Shown: in pieces, positions 1 through 8,310 of the stretch
Position numbering within the stretch: position 1 is the stretch's first letter
Layout of the letters: the number at the start of each line of letters is the position of its first letter
DNA from: Trueperella abortisuis
GTDB taxonomy: Bacteria; Actinomycetota; Actinomycetes; Actinomycetales; Actinomycetaceae
Direction: 5' to 3'
DNA: 64,000 nucleotides
Assembly: GCF_030811095.1 (NCBI RefSeq)
Contig: NZ_JAUSQL010000001.1
Coordinates: 1,984,001-2,048,000 of the forward strand
Notes under the pieces: generated by a model
Database searches by the model: none
Told to the model about the DNA's origin: nothing
The model's input: the letters and a program-made list of their open reading frames with translations, nothing else
Program-made: the position numbers and the translations under genes

Positions 1-456
1 GCCCTCAACGTGGTGCTTGCGCAACTCGAAGATCGCGTTGATAAGCATCTCCGGGCGCGGCGGGCAGCCGGGCAGGTAGATGTCGACCGGCACGAGGTGG
101 TCGATGCCCTGCAGGATCGCGTAGTTGTTGAACATGCCGCCCGAGGATGCGCACACGCCCATCGAGATGACCCACTTGGGCTCGGCCAGCTCGTCGTAAA
201 TGTTGCGAACGACGGGGGCCATCTTGTGGCTCACGCGCCCGGAGACGAGCATGAGATCCGCGTGACGCGGCGAGGCGCGGAAGACCTCCATGCCGATACG
301 CGCCGCGTCGTAGCGGACCGCGCCGAACGACATCATCTCAATGGCGCAGCATGCAAGGCCCATGGTGACCGGCCACAGCGAGCGAGCCTGCGCCCACCCG
401 CCGACGGCCTCGATGCCCGTCAGCAGCTTGCCGGATGCCTTTTCTTCAATTCCCAT
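1..456 (-). CDS. nuoB: NADH-quinone oxidoreductase subunit B (NuoB), 3' end outside the window
   Basis: Complex I subunit that carries the N2 [4Fe-4S] cluster and passes electrons from NADH towards menaquinone at the membrane. The 152 visible codons run from an ATG at 456 to the window edge, so the C-terminus is missing. The four N2 ligand cysteines are present: the tandem pair Cys36-Cys37 ([10 protein letters not shown]), Cys102 (MGVCASSGG) and Cys131 (LPGCPPRPE). It lies 5 bases downstream of nuoA in the same direction, the usual nuoA-nuoB order, so the rest of a nuo operon probably continues beyond base 1. The family call is secure. Confidence 0.97.
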   Translation of the reverse strand, partial: MGIEEKASGKLLTGIEAVGGWAQARSLWPVTMGLACCAIEMMSFGAVRYDAARIGMEVFRASPRHADLMLVSGRVSHKMAPVVRNIYDELAEPKWVISMGVCASSGGMFNNYAILQGIDHLVPVDIYLPGCPPRPEMLINAIFELRKHHVEG

Positions 457-461
457 TTATT

Positions 462-821
462 TCACTCCCACTCCAGGCCGCCACGCCGCCATTCGTAAAT
501 GAAGGGGACGGTGATGAGGAAAACAAAGACGGCGATCGAGATGACGCCCACCAGCCCAAGATGGCCGGCCGAGACCGCCCACGGGTAGAGGAAGACGACC
601 TCGATGTCGAAAATGATGAAGGTCATGGCCGTCAAGAAATACTTGATCGGGAAGCGGCCTTCGTGACCCGCGTTCGGGGTGGCTTCAAGGCCGCACTCGT
701 AGTTCGCGACCTTGACGCGGTTGTAGCGCTTGGGGCCGATGATCGCCGAGACCAGAAGGCCGGCGACCGCGACCACGCCACCGGCAATGATCATCACGAG
801 AAGCGGAACATACGAATACAT
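462..821 (-). CDS. nuoA: NADH-quinone oxidoreductase subunit A (NuoA)
   Basis: Small membrane subunit of complex I, 119 aa, the usual family length. Three hydrophobic helices are visible (about residues 4-27, 60-84 and 88-110), with the conserved loop segment YECGLEATPNAGHEGRF between helices 1 and 2 and a conserved acidic stretch (FIIFDIEVVFLYPWA). A GGAGG Shine-Dalgarno lies just before the ATG. It is the first nuo gene here. The 91-base gap to the reductase gene upstream may hold the operon promoter or simply continue transcription from menG. Confidence 0.97.
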   Translation of the reverse strand: MYSYVPLLVMIIAGGVVAVAGLLVSAIIGPKRYNRVKVANYECGLEATPNAGHEGRFPIKYFLTAMTFIIFDIEVVFLYPWAVSAGHLGLVGVISIAVFVFLITVPFIYEWRRGGLEWE

Positions 822-912
822 CAGTCCTCCACGTGTTCTTTCGTCTCAAAAAAGTGGCTATCCATTCGTGCACCACTTCTCACTTTACAGGTTTGTCCAC
901 GAAATAATGGTC

Positions 913-2190
913 TCATGCGTGCGGCACCGCCTTCGACAGTGCCGTGATGAGGCGGTCCATCCAGTCCCCGTCGTGGCGATCGTATGAATCGGACAGAAGC
1001 TTCATGACCAGCGTCATGAGCGTCGGGCGCGGCAGACCATACTTGACGCACATGTGCATGATCTCGGGACGCTCGATAAGCGCGGCGAAGACCCTGCCCA
1101 GGGTGTAGTAACCGCCGAGCTCCGCGCTCAACCGGCGCGGATACTCGGCCATGACACGATCCTGAGCCCCGAGCGGGCCGTGCGCGAGGGCCTGCGCGAT
1201 CGCGTCGGCGACGAGCCGGCCGGCCAGGAGCGCGGGGCCAATACCCTCGCCGTTGAAGGGCGAAACCATGCCTCCGGCGTCGCCGACGAGCGCGAGCCCG
1301 TTTGCGTAGTGGGGCTTGCGGTTGAACGCCATCGGGAGCGCCGCTCCGCGGATCGGGCCGCGCTGGGTGTCGGCGTTCATCTGCCACTCTTCGGGGGTGT
1401 TGGCCAGCCACTGCTGAAAGACCTTGCGGTGGTCGATGCCGGTGGCCTTCGCCGTCGACGACAGCGAGCCCAGGCCGACGTTGACCAGCCCGTCCCCCAC
1501 CGCGAACGCCCACGCGTATCCCGGCAGCTGTTCGGACTGGCCGGGCCTACCGGCCCACAGCTCCAACCAGGACTCCATCATGTCGGTGGCCGCGAGCGGG
1601 GATTCGAAGTAGGTCCGGTAGGCCACGCCCATCGGGCGTTTCATGTCCTTCTCGCGGCCGACCGCGATCGACAGGCGGGCGGCCACTCCCCCGGCGTCGA
1701 CGACGAAGCGGGCGGAGAAAGTCATCTCCTCCCCGCGGTCCGCGCTCGAGCGGGCACGCACACCGACGACGCGACCGGAGGGTTCGTGGAGAAGCGGGCC
1801 AGTGACCGTGACGCCTTCGCGCAGGCGCGCCCCGGAGGCCACGGCGTGGCGGATGAGCATGTGGTCGAAGTCGACACGACGGTTGGCGCTACCCCAGGAG
1901 GGCATGGAGGCCAGCTCCGGCCACGGCACCTCGATCATGTGACCGGCGCCGTAGGCGCGCACGCCATAGTTGCGCACCCAGCCGTCCTCTTCGGGTAGCG
2001 AGATACCCATGCGGATGAGTTCGGCGACTGCACGCGGGGTCAGGCCGTCGCCGCAGATCTTGTCACGCGGGAACGTGGCCTTCTCAAGTACGAGGACATC
2101 GACGCCGTTCTGGGCGAGATAGTGGGCGGTGGCAGCTCCGGCGGGGCCGGCGCCTACGACAATGACGTCCGCATGCTCCGTCATAGCCAC
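913..2190 (-). CDS. Geranylgeranyl reductase family FAD-dependent oxidoreductase (possible menaquinone reductase MenJ)
   Basis: A 425-aa flavoprotein. The N-terminal Rossmann motif VVGAGPAGAATAHYL (about residues 11-25) binds FAD. A second FAD contact, LVGDAGGMVSPFNGEGIGPA, lies in the last third, and KICGDGLTPRAV is typical of geranylgeranyl reductases. Such enzymes saturate isoprenoid chains. In Mycobacterium the homologue MenJ reduces one unit of the menaquinone tail. Position between menG and nuoA supports a quinone-tail role, but chlorophyll- or archaeal-lipid-type homologues share the fold, so the substrate is inferred. The start has a good AAAGGCGGTG ribosome site. The 124-base gap to menG contains an AT-rich stretch that may carry a promoter. 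Confidence 0.8.
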   Translation of the reverse strand: MAMTEHADVIVVGAGPAGAATAHYLAQNGVDVLVLEKATFPRDKICGDGLTPRAVAELIRMGISLPEEDGWVRNYGVRAYGAGHMIEVPWPELASMPSWGSANRRVDFDHMLIRHAVASGARLREGVTVTGPLLHEPSGRVVGVRARSSADRGEEMTFSARFVVDAGGVAARLSIAVGREKDMKRPMGVAYRTYFESPLAATDMMESWLELWAGRPGQSEQLPGYAWAFAVGDGLVNVGLGSLSSTAKATGIDHRKVFQQWLANTPEEWQMNADTQRGPIRGAALPMAFNRKPHYANGLALVGDAGGMVSPFNGEGIGPALLAGRLVADAIAQALAHGPLGAQDRVMAEYPRRLSAELGGYYTLGRVFAALIERPEIMHMCVKYGLPRPTLMTLVMKLLSDSYDRHDGDWMDRLITALSKAVPHA

Positions 2191-2314
2191 CGCCTTTCAC
2201 CGACGAGAACGGAATCTCGCCACAACGGCCACAAGTCTACGCAACTGCGAGAGCCTTGAAAAATTATGATGTAGGTATTAACGGCATACTTTACTTGCGC
2301 AAATAGGGAACCCA

Positions 2315-3016
2315 TTAAGGCTCGATCGGCTTGGTCGCACGATGCAGGGCCACGATCCCGTTAGTCAGGTTGCGATACTCAACCTCGCGCCACCCGGCCT
2401 CCTGGATCCGCTTCGCGAAGACCTCCTGGGGCGGCCAGGAGAGAATGGACTCCACGAGGTAGTCATAGGCCGCGGCGTCGGAAGAGACGAAGAAAGCAAT
2501 CGCAGGCAGGACGTCGGCGAGGAAGAAACGGTATGCGCGGTGGAAGGGCGCGAAGGTGGGACGGGAAAACTCCGTCACCACGAGCTTGCCGCCGGGCTTG
2601 GTCACGCGCAGCATCTCGCGCAACGCCTTGTCCGGATCCTCAACGTTGCGCAGGCCGTAGGAAATGGTGGTCACATCAAAGGAGTTGTCCTCGAAGGGCA
2701 AATCCGTGGCGTCACCCTGGACAAACGTGAGCTCGGGGTGGCGCCGGCGGCCCACCTCCATCATGCCTTCGGAGATATCGGAGGCGACGACGTCGGCGCC
2801 CGCCTCAGCGTAGGTGACCGAGGATGACCCCGTTCCCGCCGCGATATCGAGGATGGTCATGCCCGGGCCGGGGGCAATCGCTTCACGGGTGGCGACCCGC
2901 CACACGTCAATGAGACCGAGAGTGAGGATGAAGTTCGTCAGATCGTATTTGGAGGACACCTGGTCGAACATCGCTGCAACGTCCGCCGGGACCTTCTCCA
3001 GAGTGGCTCGTTTCAT
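2315..3016 (-). CDS. menG: Demethylmenaquinone methyltransferase (MenG/UbiE)
   Basis: Final enzyme of menaquinone synthesis: SAM-dependent C-methylation of demethylmenaquinone. 233 aa, normal for the family. The SAM-binding motif DIAAGTGSSSVTYAEAG is at about residues 77-93. The family N-terminal signature VAAMFDQVSSKYDLTNFILT and the motifs ISYGLRNVEDPDKALREM and KPGGKLVVTEFSRP are all present. It is divergent from menF, only 39 bases away, so both promoters must sit in that gap. A TTAAAT hexamer six bases before its ATG would give a leaderless mRNA. Confidence 0.96.
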   Translation of the reverse strand: MKRATLEKVPADVAAMFDQVSSKYDLTNFILTLGLIDVWRVATREAIAPGPGMTILDIAAGTGSSSVTYAEAGADVVASDISEGMMEVGRRRHPELTFVQGDATDLPFEDNSFDVTTISYGLRNVEDPDKALREMLRVTKPGGKLVVTEFSRPTFAPFHRAYRFFLADVLPAIAFFVSSDAAAYDYLVESILSWPPQEVFAKRIQEAGWREVEYRNLTNGIVALHRATKPIEP

Positions 3017-3041
3017 GACTGCATTTAATCATCTCGGCACG

Positions 3042-3047
3042 TAAGAT
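3042..3047 (+). promoter_or_regulatory. -10 element of menF (TAAGAT), leaderless start likely
   Basis: TAAGAT lies eight bases before the GTG at 3056, and no Shine-Dalgarno precedes that GTG. In actinobacteria a TANNNT box 6-8 bases before the start codon commonly drives leaderless mRNA. This also supports the choice of 3056 as the menF start. Confidence 0.55.
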
Positions 3048-3055
3048 CGTTATTC

Positions 3056-4309
3056 GTGTTTAGTATTCCACACCTGCGCGCCCAGACCACAGCCCTGCGT
3101 ACTCCGCCCGTTCTGACGGAGATCCTGCGTACGCCCACGCACGCGCTGGCGTGGCTCAAGGAGGGGCGCGGCTTCGTCGCCGCGGGCGAGGCCGCCCGCT
3201 ACGACCAGGGGCGCGACGGCGCGGGCACCCGCTTCGCACTGGCTTCCCAGTGGTGGACAGAGGTGGTGGAGGCCTGCGAGATCCGCGACCCCCTCGAGCG
3301 GCCCGGCAGCGGACTGGTCAGCGTGGGCTCCTTCGCCTTCGCCTCCGATTCGCGGGCCGGATCAACCCTCATCGTGCCGCAGGTAGTGGTCGGTTTCGAC
3401 GGCGAAGTCGGCTGGCTGACCCTCATCGGCCCCGCCGACCGCGACGTCTTCAACACCCTCGCCCCGGACGCCCTAGCACTGGTCGACGCGACGCTTCGGC
3501 CGTCGTCGGAAGACTACCCGAGCCACGGGAAGGTGCGCGCCGACGACGTCGACGTGGAAGCCTACCGGCGCAAAGTCGCCCGCATCCAGGAACGGATCGC
3601 GGCGGGAACCGTGAGCAAGGTGGTCCTCGCGCGCGAGCTGAACGTGGAGGCGGAGCGGGAAATCGACGAACGCTACGTCATCGCGCGGCTGGCCCAGAGC
3701 TACCCGCAGTGCTGGACGTTTGCAGTGGACGGGCTGGTGGGAGCCACACCCGAGCTGCTTGCCGCCAGCTCCGGGCGCGAGGTGGAGGTGAAGGTGCTGG
3801 CCGGAACACTCCCCCGCGGGGATGCGGACGTGCGCACGCTACTGGCGTCGGCCAAGGATGCCGACGAACACCGCCTCGCCGTGGAGTCCGTGGTGGAGAC
3901 CCTGGAGAAGATCGGCCGCGTGCAGGTGGCCCCCACCGAGGTGTTGACCCTGCCCAACGTGTTGCATCTAGCCACACAGGTGCGGGCCGAGCTTGAGATC
4001 GAAGCGACGTCGCTGCAGGTTGCCGGGGCGCTTCACCCGACAGCTGCGCTCGGCGGCACCCCCACCCTGCACGCACTCGACGCCATCGCAGAGATAGAAG
4101 GTATCGATCGCGACCGCTACGGCGCGCCCGTGGGCTGGATGGACAGCCGCGGCGGACAGTGGTGCATCGCGTTGCGCTGCGCCCGGATCGATGGCATGCG
4201 CGCGGTCGCGTGGGCCGGCGGCGGCATCATGGCCGACTCCGACCCGGATGTAGAATACGCCGAGACGGAAGCGAAGCTCGCTCCCGTGCTCGGCGCACTC
4301 GGCGGGTAA
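3056..4309 (+). CDS. menF: Isochorismate synthase MenF
   Basis: Converts chorismate to isochorismate, the first committed step towards menaquinone. 417 aa with the C-terminal chorismate-binding domain: VGATPELLAASSGREVEVKV, VLAGTLPRGDAD, LHPTAALGGTP and the terminal APVGWMDSRGGQWCIALRCA. Isochorismate synthase is preferred over anthranilate or aminodeoxychorismate synthase, because the other men genes are nearby and no glutamine amidotransferase partner is present. Salicylate/siderophore isochorismate synthases are the main alternative. GTG start with no ribosome site. Confidence 0.92.
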   Translation: MFSIPHLRAQTTALRTPPVLTEILRTPTHALAWLKEGRGFVAAGEAARYDQGRDGAGTRFALASQWWTEVVEACEIRDPLERPGSGLVSVGSFAFASDSRAGSTLIVPQVVVGFDGEVGWLTLIGPADRDVFNTLAPDALALVDATLRPSSEDYPSHGKVRADDVDVEAYRRKVARIQERIAAGTVSKVVLARELNVEAEREIDERYVIARLAQSYPQCWTFAVDGLVGATPELLAASSGREVEVKVLAGTLPRGDADVRTLLASAKDADEHRLAVESVVETLEKIGRVQVAPTEVLTLPNVLHLATQVRAELEIEATSLQVAGALHPTAALGGTPTLHALDAIAEIEGIDRDRYGAPVGWMDSRGGQWCIALRCARIDGMRAVAWAGGGIMADSDPDVEYAETEAKLAPVLGALGG

Positions 4310-4313
4310 AAAC

Positions 4314-6068
4314 CTAACCCCGGTTGTGCTCGTCAACGCGGGTCGCCAGCGTGACGTCCACGTTGACCAGCTCCCCGTTGCGCGCCACGAGGAGGGTGAC
4401 GACGTCGCCCGAACTGAACTGGCGCACGTAGCCCGTCAGAGCCAACCCGGAAGAGACATCCCGATCGTTGACCTTGAGAATCACGTCGCCGGCCTGCAGG
4501 TTCGCCTCGGCGGCGGGGGTGGAGGGCTCGACCCGGCTGATCTGGGCACCCTTCCAGCTGGTGCCATTCGCCTTTCCGACACCGTCGACAATGGTCACGC
4601 CCAAGAACGCGTGCTCGGCCACGCCGTCGCTGATCAGCTGGTCGGCGACCTTCTTGGCCTGGTTGATCGGGATCGCGAAGCCCAGGCCAATCGAGCCCGA
4701 CTGGCTCGATTCGCCCCCGGATAGGGTAGCAATCGACGAGGCGACGCCGATCACCGCTCCCGTCGAGTCAAAGACCGGGCCGCCCGAGTTCCCGGGATTG
4801 ACCGCGGCGTCGACCTGGATCGCGTTCGTGACCACGCGGGTGGCCTGCGCGGGGTTGGAATCGGTGACGGTCTGAACCGGACGGTCAAGCGCGGAGACGA
4901 TGCCGGTGGTCATCGTGGAGGATAGGCCGAGTGGGTTGCCGATGGCCGCCACGGACTGCCCCACCTGGACCCCCGAGGAGTCACCGAGGCGAGCCACGGT
5001 GAGATCCTTGGGCGGGTCGACAAGCTGGATCACGGCCAGGTCAGTGGCCTCGTCCGTGCCGACGATCTCGGCCTGGTAGACGCGACTATCAGAAAGGGTG
5101 ACGTAGACCTGCTGGGCTCCCGACACCACGTGGTCATTGGTGATGATGCGCCCCTCCGCGTCGATAATGAAGCCCGATCCGGCCGTGCCGCCCGACGCCC
5201 CACTGACGTTGATGGAGACCACCGCGTTGCCGACCGCTGCCGCCACCGCCTGCCAGTCCGTTCCTTCCACGGTTGAGACCGTCTTCGTGACGCCCGAGGT
5301 GGTGGACGTGGGGGTCGCCGCCGGGCGCGCCGTCCCCCAGCGGGCGGCCATCACGCCCACGCCGATCGTGCCGCCGAGCAGGGAGGCGATAAGGCCGACC
5401 GCAATGAGCGCCATCCAGCCCGGGCCACGGCGCACCTTCTTGACCGGCTCCGGCGAGCCCCACGACGGTTGCGGGGCCGAGCCCGGAACCGCCGAGCCCG
5501 GGCCCATCGACCCCGGGCCGGAGGGGCCACTGGGGCCCGCCGGACGCGTCGGAGCGGCGGGTCCACCGGCACTGCGGGGGTAGCCGCCGGGGGCATGCGA
5601 GTTTTGCGATCCGGGCGCGCCATACCCACCAGCCGCGTATCCCAGGGCGGGCGTCGGCCCGGCGAAGCCGCTGGACTGTCCAGCCGCCGGGAGCGGCTGA
5701 GTCGGATACGCGCGCTGGGACGCCGCCGGAGGCTGTCCTGGCTGCCCCGGCTGGGCTGCCTGCCCCGGCTGGGCTGCCTGTCCCGGCTGTCCTGCCTGTG
5801 CCGGCTGGGCTGCCTGCCCGGGCTGGGAAGCCGGGCGGGGATCCGGAGCCTCCGAGCTACGGTAGACCCTGGGGTGTGCGGGCGGCAGACTCTGGGCGCC
5901 GGCGCCAGGCATCCGGTCGGTGGATTCAGGGGCCGTGGAGTTTAGCGAGCCTTGGCCCTCGGCCGGGTTGCGGACCGGCGTAACTTCTTCAGGCTCACCT
6001 TCTATCGGGTTCGCGGGCTGGGTGGCCGGCATCTCATCGGCGGGTCCGCGTTCCTCGTGCTCGTTCAT
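4314..6068 (-). CDS. Membrane-anchored HtrA/DegP-type serine protease with PDZ domain
   Basis: 584 aa, S1C family quality-control protease of the cell envelope. Residues 1-215 are a disordered cytoplasmic arm rich in Pro, Gln, Gly and Ala, with short tandem P-G-Q-A-A-Q units at about 82-115. A single membrane segment follows (217-241), then the trypsin-like domain with a complete triad: His313 (TNDHVVSG), Asp343 (ATDLAVIQL) and Ser428 (NPGNSGGPV). One PDZ domain is at about 485-575. The ATG has AAGGA seven bases upstream. It converges on menF with only four bases between the stop codons. The long N-terminal arm is common in actinobacterial PepD/HtrA proteins. Confidence 0.95.
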   Translation of the reverse strand: MNEHEERGPADEMPATQPANPIEGEPEEVTPVRNPAEGQGSLNSTAPESTDRMPGAGAQSLPPAHPRVYRSSEAPDPRPASQPGQAAQPAQAGQPGQAAQPGQAAQPGQPGQPPAASQRAYPTQPLPAAGQSSGFAGPTPALGYAAGGYGAPGSQNSHAPGGYPRSAGGPAAPTRPAGPSGPSGPGSMGPGSAVPGSAPQPSWGSPEPVKKVRRGPGWMALIAVGLIASLLGGTIGVGVMAARWGTARPAATPTSTTSGVTKTVSTVEGTDWQAVAAAVGNAVVSINVSGASGGTAGSGFIIDAEGRIITNDHVVSGAQQVYVTLSDSRVYQAEIVGTDEATDLAVIQLVDPPKDLTVARLGDSSGVQVGQSVAAIGNPLGLSSTMTTGIVSALDRPVQTVTDSNPAQATRVVTNAIQVDAAVNPGNSGGPVFDSTGAVIGVASSIATLSGGESSQSGSIGLGFAIPINQAKKVADQLISDGVAEHAFLGVTIVDGVGKANGTSWKGAQISRVEPSTPAAEANLQAGDVILKVNDRDVSSGLALTGYVRQFSSGDVVTLLVARNGELVNVDVTLATRVDEHNRG

Positions 6069-6185
6069 TCGCTGTCCTTTCCAACGCCGGTCCCAATGCC
6101 GGCAACATGCTCAGGTTCTATCTTTAATCTTTTCAAAGCGTGGAGAAATCCTGAAACTTGGCTGGGAATTCCGGCCCGCCCGCAC

Positions 6186-6404
6186 CACTACGCCGGCCCG
6201 TCCGTAGACAACTAGTGAATCTGAGCATTCTCATCGCCAAAAACACCCTATCCGAGCCAAGACTCACCACTTAGCCGCGCCGGCCACTGCAACCCCACCC
6301 CACTACGCCAGCCCGCCCGTAGACAACTAGTGAATCTGAGCATTCTCATCGCCAAAAACACCCTATCCGAGCCAAAACTCACCACTTAGCCGCGCCGGCC
6401 ACTG
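6186..6404. repeat. Tandem direct repeat, two copies with a 115-base period
   Basis: Copy 1 (6186-6289) and copy 2 (6301-6404) are about 104 bases each and differ at only a few positions, separated by an 11-base linker. Each holds GTAGACAACTAGTG (from 6204 and 6319) and a small palindrome TGAGCATTCTCA. The repeat lies in the 526-base gap between the starts of htrA and the end of menD, where no credible gene was seen. It may be a recent duplication of a regulatory segment for htrA, or debris of a mobile element. Confidence 0.85.
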
Positions 6405-6437
6405 TAGATCCTCGGGAGATTGTGAACGTGGCATGGG

Positions 6438-6496
6438 GTGAAGACCTCCGGCAGGATATGGGCGTCAGGCTCATTTCCTTAACCGGAGGTCTTCAC
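6438..6496. repeat. Perfect 14-base inverted repeat, possible insertion-sequence remnant
   Basis: GTGAAGACCTCCGG (6438-6451) pairs perfectly with CCGGAGGTCTTCAC (6483-6496) around a 31-base loop. No T-tract follows and menD ends about 100 bases away on the other strand. The following ATG opens only a short frame with no recognisable product. It could be a leftover transposon end, a large hairpin or an operator. Confidence 0.6.
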
Positions 6497-6590
6497 GACT
6501 CACCCTGATGCACCACTCACTCCTGGAGGCACAGCGATATTGCTGGTCGCGGGGTAGAGGCACCCGACGCCGAAGAGCACCGTCGCCTAG

Positions 6591-6636
6591 CTACCTACCG
6601 CGGCCAACACCCGCTACCTACCGCGGCCAACACCCG
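6591..6636. repeat. Perfect 23-base tandem duplication at the 3' end of menD
   Basis: The 23-base unit at 6591-6613 is repeated exactly at 6614-6636. The extra copy changes the menD reading frame just before its stop. With one copy the protein would end R-V-L-A-A-V-G-S-stop; with two it gains the tail G-C-W-P-R. Confidence 0.9.
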
Positions 6637-8310
6637 CGCGGCCAACCCCTGCCGGGCGGCGCGCTCGTCGGCCATGGGCACGCGGCCGACGTCGATATGC
6701 AAGATCCGCACGCGGAAGTCTTCGGCGAGGGCCGCCCGTAGCTCCCCCAGCGCCCGCACCCGCCGGTACTCGACACCCACCGCCCGCGCGAAGGCCTCCA
6801 CGTCCAGCCGCTTTTCGGTGCGAAACACTCGGTCGTATGGGCCTTCGGGGCCGGCTCCGTACTCGAGGGTGGAAAACAGCGAGCCGCCGTGGTCGTCGAT
6901 GACGACCACGTCAAGCCGCGGCCCCTCCTGCGAGGCGGTGGCAACGAGCGAGGTGGCATCGTGGATGAAGGCGAGGTCCCCCACGACGACGCGGGTGGGC
7001 TCGCCGGTGGCGAGCGCAGTGCCGATGGCTGTGGACATCGTCCCGTCGATGCCGGCCAGCCCCCGGTTGGCGTACATTGGCCCGGCGGGCGCGCGGCCGT
7101 AGAGGTTAACCTCGCGGATGATGGTGGAGGCGGCAAGGTGGGTGGGCACGGCCGACTCGGTCAGCGCTCGCGCGATCGCCGCAGTCGATAGCCCGACGGC
7201 CCCCGAGATGCCCTTGTCGCAGCCGGGCGGAGCGCCCCGGCCAGCGGCGCCTGCCGGCGCCCCCTCGACCAGCGCTTCCTCGATCGCCGCGTCGGCACGC
7301 CGAGAGGCGTCCTTCCATTCGGCCAGCCACTGGGCGGGGGAACCGGCGAGAAGCTCAGGCACGTCCTCCAGCTCCACGACCTGCGCGATCCCGGCCACAT
7401 CCGTGTAGCCGGCCGCCTCGTCCACGACGTAAACCTCGCGGTCGGCGAGCAGGGCGGACACGTCGCGGGTGAGAGTCGGGTGGCCGAGCACCACCACGCG
7501 TTCGACGCGCTCCCCCAGACCAGTGCGCAGCAGTAGCGGGTGGGCGGCGACAGCGTTGGGATGGCCGCGTAGCTCGGAGGTCGGCTCGGCGAGGATCGGC
7601 ACCCCGCCAAGGTCGGGAAGTTCCCGCACGTAGAGCGGGTTCGATCTAATTGACGGCCCGGCCACAACGACCGTCCGCACGCCCGCTCCGGTGTCGCCTG
7701 TGCCCGCGCCGCCGGCACCCGATCCCGGACCGCTCGGCGTGCGCGGCTCGCATTGCGCCGCCACATCCGTCCAGGGCGCGGCCGGCATGAGAGGCTCGCG
7801 GAAGGCCACGTTCACGAGCACCGGCCCGGCCTGACCGAGCGCGACCCGCGTCGCCCGCACCACCTGACCGCGCACGGATGGGGCGTCGGCGGCGATCTCG
7901 GCAACGAATCGCACGGAGCCCTCGAGTATTCCCCGATGGTCCGCGGTCTGGGAGGCTCGCACGCCGCGCTTCTCGTGCGGCCGGTCGGCGGCGAGCACGA
8001 GAAGCGGCACGCCCGCGTATCGCGCCTCCTCGACGGCCGGATGGAGGTTCGCAACGGCCGAACCCGACGTCGTGACCACGGCCGCCACCTGCCCGGCGAG
8101 TCCCGAGCCGAGTGCGACGAAGCCGGCCACCCGCTCGTCGGTCTCCACGTGAAGGTCGAGCACTCCGGCGGCCTCGGCGTCTGCCAGCGCGTAGGCGAGG
8201 GGCGCCGAGCGCGAGCCGGGGCACAGGACGAAGCGCCGCACCCCCTGGCGCACCAGCTCGGCCACGATCTCCCGCGCCATCCTCGTCGATGCCTCCAGCT
8301 GCACGTTCAC
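6595..8310 (-). CDS. menD: SEPHCHC synthase MenD (2-succinyl-5-enolpyruvyl-6-hydroxy-3-cyclohexene-1-carboxylate synthase)
   Basis: ThDP-dependent enzyme joining isochorismate and 2-oxoglutarate in menaquinone synthesis. 571 aa. The N-terminus shows the substrate/ThDP signature RFVLCPGSRSAPLAYALAD and the activating-Glu region HVETDERVAGFVALG. The C-terminal half carries the ThDP/metal region VVGDLAFIHDATSLV. Start chosen at the GTG at 8310: it overlaps the menC stop as GTGA and has GGGAGGG upstream. An upstream in-frame extension would run into menC. The last five residues come from a 23-base tandem duplication. Confidence 0.96.
   Translation of the reverse strand: MNVQLEASTRMAREIVAELVRQGVRRFVLCPGSRSAPLAYALADAEAAGVLDLHVETDERVAGFVALGSGLAGQVAAVVTTSGSAVANLHPAVEEARYAGVPLLVLAADRPHEKRGVRASQTADHRGILEGSVRFVAEIAADAPSVRGQVVRATRVALGQAGPVLVNVAFREPLMPAAPWTDVAAQCEPRTPSGPGSGAGGAGTGDTGAGVRTVVVAGPSIRSNPLYVRELPDLGGVPILAEPTSELRGHPNAVAAHPLLLRTGLGERVERVVVLGHPTLTRDVSALLADREVYVVDEAAGYTDVAGIAQVVELEDVPELLAGSPAQWLAEWKDASRRADAAIEEALVEGAPAGAAGRGAPPGCDKGISGAVGLSTAAIARALTESAVPTHLAASTIIREVNLYGRAPAGPMYANRGLAGIDGTMSTAIGTALATGEPTRVVVGDLAFIHDATSLVATASQEGPRLDVVVIDDHGGSLFSTLEYGAGPEGPYDRVFRTEKRLDVEAFARAVGVEYRRVRALGELRAALAEDFRVRILHIDVGRVPMADERAARQGLAARVLAAVGSGCWPR

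Noticed and set aside
6508..6741. Short plus-strand frame after the inverted repeat, considered as the start of a transposase
   Set aside because: The product runs into menD antisense and shows no transposase motif.
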